From Flavobacteriaceae bacterium (lineage in GTDB: Bacteria; Bacteroidota; Bacteroidia; Flavobacteriales; Flavobacteriaceae): a stretch of 9,320 nucleotides of DNA. Shown here piece by piece: positions 5,575 to 9,320 of this stretch. The stretch spans positions 1 to 9,320 of the forward strand of contig JAESTG010000337.1 in NCBI GenBank assembly GCA_016763715.1. Reading direction: 5' to 3'. The notes under the pieces are model-generated. The model did not search any database and was not told where the DNA came from. It worked only from the letters and a program-made list of their open reading frames with translations. Position numbers and translations under genes: made by a program. How positions within the stretch are numbered: the first letter of the stretch is position 1; each line of letters opens with the position of its first letter.

Positions 5575-6339
5575 GTGGGTAAAATAATTGCCATTGCCAA
5601 CCAAAAAGGAGGAGTAGGAAAAACTACCACTTCTGTAAACCTTGCAGCTTCGCTTGGAGTTTTGGAGAAAAAAGTGCTATTGATTGACGCCGACCCACAG
5701 GCCAATGCCACGTCTGGACTTGGGATTGACGTAGAAAGTGTTGAAAAAGGCACCTACCAACTCTTGGAACATACGGTAGGCGCAAAAGAGGTAATTATTA
5801 CCACTCAATCTCCCAATGTAGATATTATTCCAGCTCATATAGATTTGGTAGCTATTGAGATTGAATTAGTTGACAAAAAAGATAGGGAATCGATGTTAAA
5901 GAAGGTGATAACAAGCCTCAAAGACGACTATGATTATATCCTCATTGACTGTGCACCATCACTAGGACTGTTAACCCTAAACGCTTTGACCGCAGCAGAT
6001 AGTGTTTTAATTCCAATTCAGTGCGAATATTTCGCTTTGGAAGGTTTGGGAAAACTATTAAACACCATAAAGAGTGTTCAGAAAATTCATAATGCAGATT
6101 TGGATATTGAAGGTTTACTATTAACAATGTACGATTCACGTTTGCGACTTTCCAATCAAGTAGTGGAAGAAGTGAAAAAGCATTTTGATGAGATGGTCTT
6201 TCAAACAATCATCCAACGAAATGTTCGTTTGAGTGAGGCACCTAGTTATGGAGAAAGTATTATTAGTTATGATGCTGGTAGTAAAGGTGCCAATAATTAC
6301 TTAAGTTTAGCAAACGAACTAATTGAGAAAAACGCGTAG
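5575..6339 (+). CDS. parA: chromosome-partitioning ATPase ParA (Soj)
   Basis: Cytoplasmic, nucleoid-binding Walker ATPase that, with ParB bound at parS, segregates the replication origin. The deviant Walker A K-G-G-V-G-K-T-T is at 11-18 with the signature Lys11 and catalytic-loop Lys16; Walker A' V-L-L-I-D-A-D-P-Q is at 34-42 and Walker B I-L-I-D-C-A-P at 122-128. At 254 aa, with no N-terminal helix-turn-helix, it is the short chromosomal type rather than a plasmid type Ia ParA. The start is GTG 5575: it gives the universal M-G-K-I-I-A-I-A-N-Q-K-G-G opening, and no ATG is available. No Shine-Dalgarno is seen; a TATTTTTA (5544-5551) is a weak -7 candidate. It is the first gene of the plus-strand run, 5 nt ahead of parB. 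Confidence 0.96.
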   Translation: MGKIIAIANQKGGVGKTTTSVNLAASLGVLEKKVLLIDADPQANATSGLGIDVESVEKGTYQLLEHTVGAKEVIITTQSPNVDIIPAHIDLVAIEIELVDKKDRESMLKKVITSLKDDYDYILIDCAPSLGLLTLNALTAADSVLIPIQCEYFALEGLGKLLNTIKSVQKIHNADLDIEGLLLTMYDSRLRLSNQVVEEVKKHFDEMVFQTIIQRNVRLSEAPSYGESIISYDAGSKGANNYLSLANELIEKNA

Positions 6340-6344
6340 GATTC

Positions 6345-7244
6345 ATGGCGAAAGCAACAAAAAAACAAGCCTTAGGACGAGGACTTTCAGCACTACTGAA
6401 AGATCCCGCTAATGATATAAAATCGGTTGAAGACAAAGGTGCCGAAACTATCGTAGGTAGTATTATTGAACTTGAGTTAGAGGTCATTGAAGTAAATCCC
6501 TTTCAACCCAGAACCAGTTTCAATGAAGAGACCCTTCGTGAGTTAGCCTCTTCCATTAAAGAACTAGGAGTAATCCAACCCATTACAGTTCGAAAATTAG
6601 ACTTTAATAAGTACCAATTGGTAAGTGGAGAACGCCGTTTTCGAGCTTCCAAATTAATTGGATTATCTACCATTCCTGCTTACATAAGAATTGCTAATGA
6701 CCAAGAGTCTTTAGAAATGGCATTGGTTGAAAATATCCAACGTCAAGACTTAGACCCCATTGAAATTGCATTATCGTACCAACGTTTAATAGAAGAGATT
6801 GAAGTAACTCAGGAAACATTAAGCGAGCGTGTTGGTAAAAATCGATCTACTGTGACGAACTATCTTCGTTTGTTGAAGTTAGACCCAATCATTCAAACTG
6901 GAATGCGGGATGGATTTATATCGATGGGTCACGGTCGTGCTTTGATAAATGTTGAAAATAGTAACGACCAACTAAATATTTACGAAAAAATTGTAAGCAA
7001 TTCACTTTCGGTGAGAGAGACTGAAGCTTTGGTTCGACACTATAAAGAACCAAAAGAAAAAACCAAGACTACTAAAAAAACACTTCCGCATTTTGTTGTT
7101 AAAGGAAGTAGAGAACTGTCTGACTTGTTAGACGCCAAGGTTTCTATCAAAACGAATAAAACAGGGAAGGGACAGATGATTGTTCCTTTTAACAACGAGG
7201 AAGACTTTCAACGCATATTGAACCTCATCAAAAGTGAAAAATAG
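6345..7244 (+). CDS. parB: chromosome-partitioning protein ParB (Spo0J), CTPase clamp
   Basis: Binds parS sites, spreads as a CTP-dependent clamp and stimulates ParA. The N-terminal ParA-interacting motif L-G-R-G-L-S-A-L-L is at 10-18; N-P-F-Q-P-R at 51-56 and the arginine-rich CTP-binding patch G-E-R-R-F-R-A at 95-101; E-N-I-Q-R-Q-D-L at 129-136; a helix-turn-helix for parS at about 154-176; and a C-terminal dimerisation domain (about 247-299) follows a Lys/Thr-rich linker (233-246). The 299-aa length is normal. ATG 6345 is chosen because it places the ParA-interaction motif near the N-terminus as expected. The 5-nt gap after parA and the 11-nt overlap with the next gene show tight co-transcription. 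Confidence 0.96.
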   Translation: MAKATKKQALGRGLSALLKDPANDIKSVEDKGAETIVGSIIELELEVIEVNPFQPRTSFNEETLRELASSIKELGVIQPITVRKLDFNKYQLVSGERRFRASKLIGLSTIPAYIRIANDQESLEMALVENIQRQDLDPIEIALSYQRLIEEIEVTQETLSERVGKNRSTVTNYLRLLKLDPIIQTGMRDGFISMGHGRALINVENSNDQLNIYEKIVSNSLSVRETEALVRHYKEPKEKTKTTKKTLPHFVVKGSRELSDLLDAKVSIKTNKTGKGQMIVPFNNEEDFQRILNLIKSEK

Positions 7245-7809
7245 GCTTTTATATATCTTCCTTTGTATAGGTTACTCGCTAGTTGCTCAAACTTCAGACA
7301 CACTTCAAGTGAAAGAAGAAAGAACACTTGTAATTAAAGACACCCTTACTCCGCAAGTTGAATACGACCCTCTTGCTCCTTCAAAAGCCGCTTTTTACTC
7401 GGCTGTATTACCCGGTTTGGGACAGGCATACAATAAAAGATATTGGAAGATACCGATTATCTATGCTGGCATAGGAACTGGAATTTACTTTTACAATCAA
7501 AATTCTAAAGATTATAACCGTTTTCGAGATGCCTATAAAAGACGGCTCGCTGGGTTTGAAGACGACGAGTTTCAAGGAATCTCAACAGACCGACTTATTG
7601 ATGCTCAAAAGACGGCTAGTAGAAACCGTGATGTAAGTATCATAGTTTCCATCGCCTTTTACTTACTGAATATTATTGACGCCAACGTTGATGCTCATTT
7701 AAGGCAGTATAACATTAGCGATGACCTGTCTTTATTACCTAATGTAAATATGGATTCCTTAGACAGACAAGCCAATTACGGAATCTCATTTACTTTTCAT
7801 ATCAAATGA
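7234..7809 (+). CDS. DUF5683-type exported membrane protein
   Basis: Function unknown. A 19-residue N-terminal signal-like segment (M-K-N-R-L-L-Y-I-F-L...S-L-V-A-Q) is followed by an acidic/Lys linker and the family's core D-P-L-A-P-S-K-A-A-F-Y-S-A-V-L-P-G-L-G-Q-A-Y-N (45-67). Two hydrophobic segments flank a basic loop: about 74-87 (P-I-I-Y-A-G-I-G-T-G-I-Y-F-Y) and 134-149 (V-S-I-I-V-S-I-A-F-Y-L-L-N-I-I-D). The end (Y-G-I-S-F-T-F-H-I-K) looks like a terminal beta strand. The start is GTG 7234, inside the 3' end of parB: it supplies the Lys/Arg n-region of the signal, and no ATG lies before the conserved core. The coding region ends in ATGA shared with dapB. Its constant place between parB and dapB in flavobacteria suggests an envelope role linked to growth, which is inference. 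Confidence 0.85.
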   Translation: MKNRLLYIFLCIGYSLVAQTSDTLQVKEERTLVIKDTLTPQVEYDPLAPSKAAFYSAVLPGLGQAYNKRYWKIPIIYAGIGTGIYFYNQNSKDYNRFRDAYKRRLAGFEDDEFQGISTDRLIDAQKTASRNRDVSIIVSIAFYLLNIIDANVDAHLRQYNISDDLSLLPNVNMDSLDRQANYGISFTFHIK

Positions 7810-8501
7810 ACATAGCACTACTTGGTTACGGAAAAATGGGAAAAACCATAGAACGATTGGCCATTCAAAAAGGGCACACAATCATTTACAAATCATCTAG
7901 CACCTTGTCTGAAGGAGATATCTCCCATGCCGATGTTGCCATAGAATTTTCCGTTCCCGAAACAGCTTTCAAAAATATAAGTCGTTGTTTTGAACTAAAC
8001 ATTCCAGTTGTAAGTGGAACCACAGGTTGGTTATCACAAATGGATGAAGTGCTAAAAAAATGTGAAGGTAGTAACGGAAGTTTCATTTATGCGTCAAACT
8101 TCAGCATTGGAGTAAACCTGTTTTTTAATTTGAACGAAAAACTTGCACAATTAATGCAACCATGGCAGGATTATGAGGCTAATATTGAAGAGGTTCATCA
8201 TACCCAAAAGTTAGACGCTCCTAGCGGAACGGCTATTACAATTGCAGAGGGTATTTTGAAATATTCTGAAAAAAATAAGTGGGGTTTAGATACTAAAAAT
8301 GAGAAGGATTTAAATATCACAGCCAAGCGCATTAATGATGTAAAAGGCACTCATATAGTTAACTATCGTTCCGAAGTGGACACCATAACCATTAAACATG
8401 AGGCTCATACGAGGGATGGATTTGCCAAAGGCGCTATCATAGCTGCCGAATGGCTCCAAGATAAAACAGGGGTTTTTAGCATGAATGACGTGTTAGCATA
8501 A
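7806..8501 (+). CDS. dapB: 4-hydroxy-tetrahydrodipicolinate reductase
   Basis: Reduces 4-hydroxy-tetrahydrodipicolinate with NAD(P)H in the diaminopimelate/lysine pathway, supplying peptidoglycan. The Rossmann glycine motif G-Y-G-K-M-G is at 7-12, V-S-G-T-T-G-W at 69-75 and the family signature E-V-H-H-T-Q-K-L-D-A-P-S-G-T-A at 129-143, where His131 and Lys135 correspond to E. coli His159 and Lys163. At 231 aa it is shorter than the 273-aa E. coli enzyme, mainly from shortened loops in the N-terminal domain, as is common in Bacteroidota. The ATG overlaps the TGA of the upstream gene (ATGA), so translation is coupled. No clear terminator follows; a 5-bp stem at 8512-8529 lacks a T-run. Confidence 0.96.
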   Translation: MNIALLGYGKMGKTIERLAIQKGHTIIYKSSSTLSEGDISHADVAIEFSVPETAFKNISRCFELNIPVVSGTTGWLSQMDEVLKKCEGSNGSFIYASNFSIGVNLFFNLNEKLAQLMQPWQDYEANIEEVHHTQKLDAPSGTAITIAEGILKYSEKNKWGLDTKNEKDLNITAKRINDVKGTHIVNYRSEVDTITIKHEAHTRDGFAKGAIIAAEWLQDKTGVFSMNDVLA

Positions 8502-8644
8502 ATCCAAAATCGTGTACTTAATAATACACAAAGAATAAATAAAAATACGGATATTGTAGTCCTTTTCGATTATAGAAAATTGCAATTGAAGTAGAAACAG
8601 AGCAAATTTACGAAGGGTACATCCTTTCAGAAATAAAACACATT

Positions 8645-9320
8645 ATGACATTTACAGGTTGGTTAATATTTTTCTTAGTAGTTCAGGTCATTCATTTTTT
8701 AGGCACTTGGAAAATGTATGTTGCAGCAGGCCGAAAATCTTGGGAAGCAGGTGTTCCTGTTTACAATGCGGTTATATTAATGAAAATTATTAATAGACCA
8801 TGGTGGTGGGTTATCCTACTTTTCGTCCCTATTGTAAATTTAATCATGCTCCCTGTTGTATGGGTGGAAACTTTACGGAGTTTTAAATATAACACGAACA
8901 AAGACACACTATTAGGGGTGGTTACGTTAGGGTTTTACATCTATTTTGTAAACTACACCCAAAAACTTGAACACATCAAGGATAGAAGTCTGAAACCTAG
9001 AACCTCAGCGGGCGAATGGACCAGTTCCATCTTATTTGCCATTGTAGCCGCAACCATAGTACACACCTATTTCATGCAGCCTTTTACCATTCCTACTTCG
9101 TCACTAGAGAAGACACTTTTAGTGGGAGACTATTTGTTTGTGAGTAAGTTTCACTATGGAGCACGCACACCAATGACATCTGCAGCTTTACCAATGTTAC
9201 ATGATCGTATTCCACTCACAACAAAAAAATCATATTATAGCGGACTTGAATATCCATATTTCAGATTACCAGGGTTTCAGAACATTAAACACAACGATAT
9301 TGTAGTATTTAGTTGGCCAA
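8645..9320 (+). CDS. lepB: signal peptidase I, LepB (3'-partial)
   Basis: Inner-membrane serine protease that removes signal peptides from exported proteins. The 225 complete codons visible run off the window end. Residues 1-105 form a membrane domain of several hydrophobic helices (about 4-22, 53-74, 88-104) with V-P-V-Y-N-A and R-P-W-W-W, the DUF5684-like extension typical of Bacteroidota LepB. A further helix (127-143) leads to P-F-T-I-P-T-S-S-L-E-K-T-L-L-V-G-D, where Ser153 is the expected nucleophile (Leu154 replaces the usual Met), then F-V-S-K-F-H-Y-G-A-R. Box C begins at N-D-I-V-V-F; the catalytic Lys lies beyond the edge. ATG 8645 is chosen since the frame upstream has no usable start back to a stop at 8573-8575. 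It follows dapB by 143 nt and may have its own promoter or be read through from the operon. Confidence 0.92.
   Translation, partial: MTFTGWLIFFLVVQVIHFLGTWKMYVAAGRKSWEAGVPVYNAVILMKIINRPWWWVILLFVPIVNLIMLPVVWVETLRSFKYNTNKDTLLGVVTLGFYIYFVNYTQKLEHIKDRSLKPRTSAGEWTSSILFAIVAATIVHTYFMQPFTIPTSSLEKTLLVGDYLFVSKFHYGARTPMTSAALPMLHDRIPLTTKKSYYSGLEYPYFRLPGFQNIKHNDIVVFSWP

Noticed and set aside
5565..6487. Antisense open frames opposite parA and parB
   Set aside because: They mirror strongly conserved ParA/ParB codons, have no recognisable motifs, and are shadows of the real genes.
8512..8529. Terminator after dapB (GTGTA/TACAC)
   Set aside because: A five-pair stem with an 8-nt loop and no T-run is too weak to call.
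4208..8593. Shared 14-mer TTGCAATTGAAGTA at 4208-4221 and 8580-8593
   Set aside because: One copy is the coding end of the peptidase gene and the flanks do not match; in AT-rich DNA this is most simply chance.
8576..8644. N-terminal extension of LepB
   Set aside because: The frame is open and protein-like for 23 codons upstream of ATG 8645, but it has no ATG, GTG or TTG and is closed by TAG at 8573-8575; the ATG fits the family's usual start.

Overview
The window looks like chromosomal DNA from a marine-type Flavobacteriia member (phylum Bacteroidota). This rests on the low GC content, TAnnTTTG-type -7 boxes, the near absence of Shine-Dalgarno sequences, a secreted-protein relic of flavobacterial style, and the gene order parA-parB-DUF5683-dapB-lepB, which is a familiar arrangement in that class. 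No rRNA, tRNA, CRISPR array, transposase or integrase was seen.

Layout. (1) Bases 1-489 hold the 3' part of a RimJ/RimL-like GNAT acetyltransferase whose start lies upstream of the window. (2) Bases 490-1035 have no intact gene. They hold a minus-strand relic (567-797) of a secreted EF-hand-loop protein and, nearer the next gene, a 19-bp imperfect palindrome touching a consensus -7 box. (3) Bases 1036-1941 encode a 2,4-dienoyl-CoA reductase-type SDR (fatty-acid oxidation). (4) Bases 2024-3275 form a compact two-gene module: an unrecognised 259-aa protein and an overlapping PIN-domain protein. It has its own promoter-like box and inverted repeat upstream and is followed by a repeat-like block (about 3281-3396). 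This is the most accessory-looking part and the best candidate for an undescribed system. (5) A membrane-anchored LAS/MepA-like zinc peptidase (plus strand, ending at 4222) converges with a minus-strand, membrane-anchored or lipidated protein (4282-5388) that carries PHM-like copper-ligand motifs. (6) From 5575 to the window end lies a plus-strand run: ParA and ParB (chromosome partitioning), a DUF5683 exported protein, DapB (lysine/diaminopimelate synthesis) and the N-terminal two thirds or so of signal peptidase I (LepB), cut by the window end.

How they fit together: the last block ties chromosome segregation, peptidoglycan precursor supply and protein export into one growth-related cluster. 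parA and parB are 5 nt apart, parB/DUF5683 overlap by 11 nt and DUF5683/dapB by 4 nt, so these four are almost certainly co-transcribed; lepB follows after a 143-nt gap. The PIN module and the two envelope proteins are separate units. Functional calls are from motif reading only; no database search was possible.
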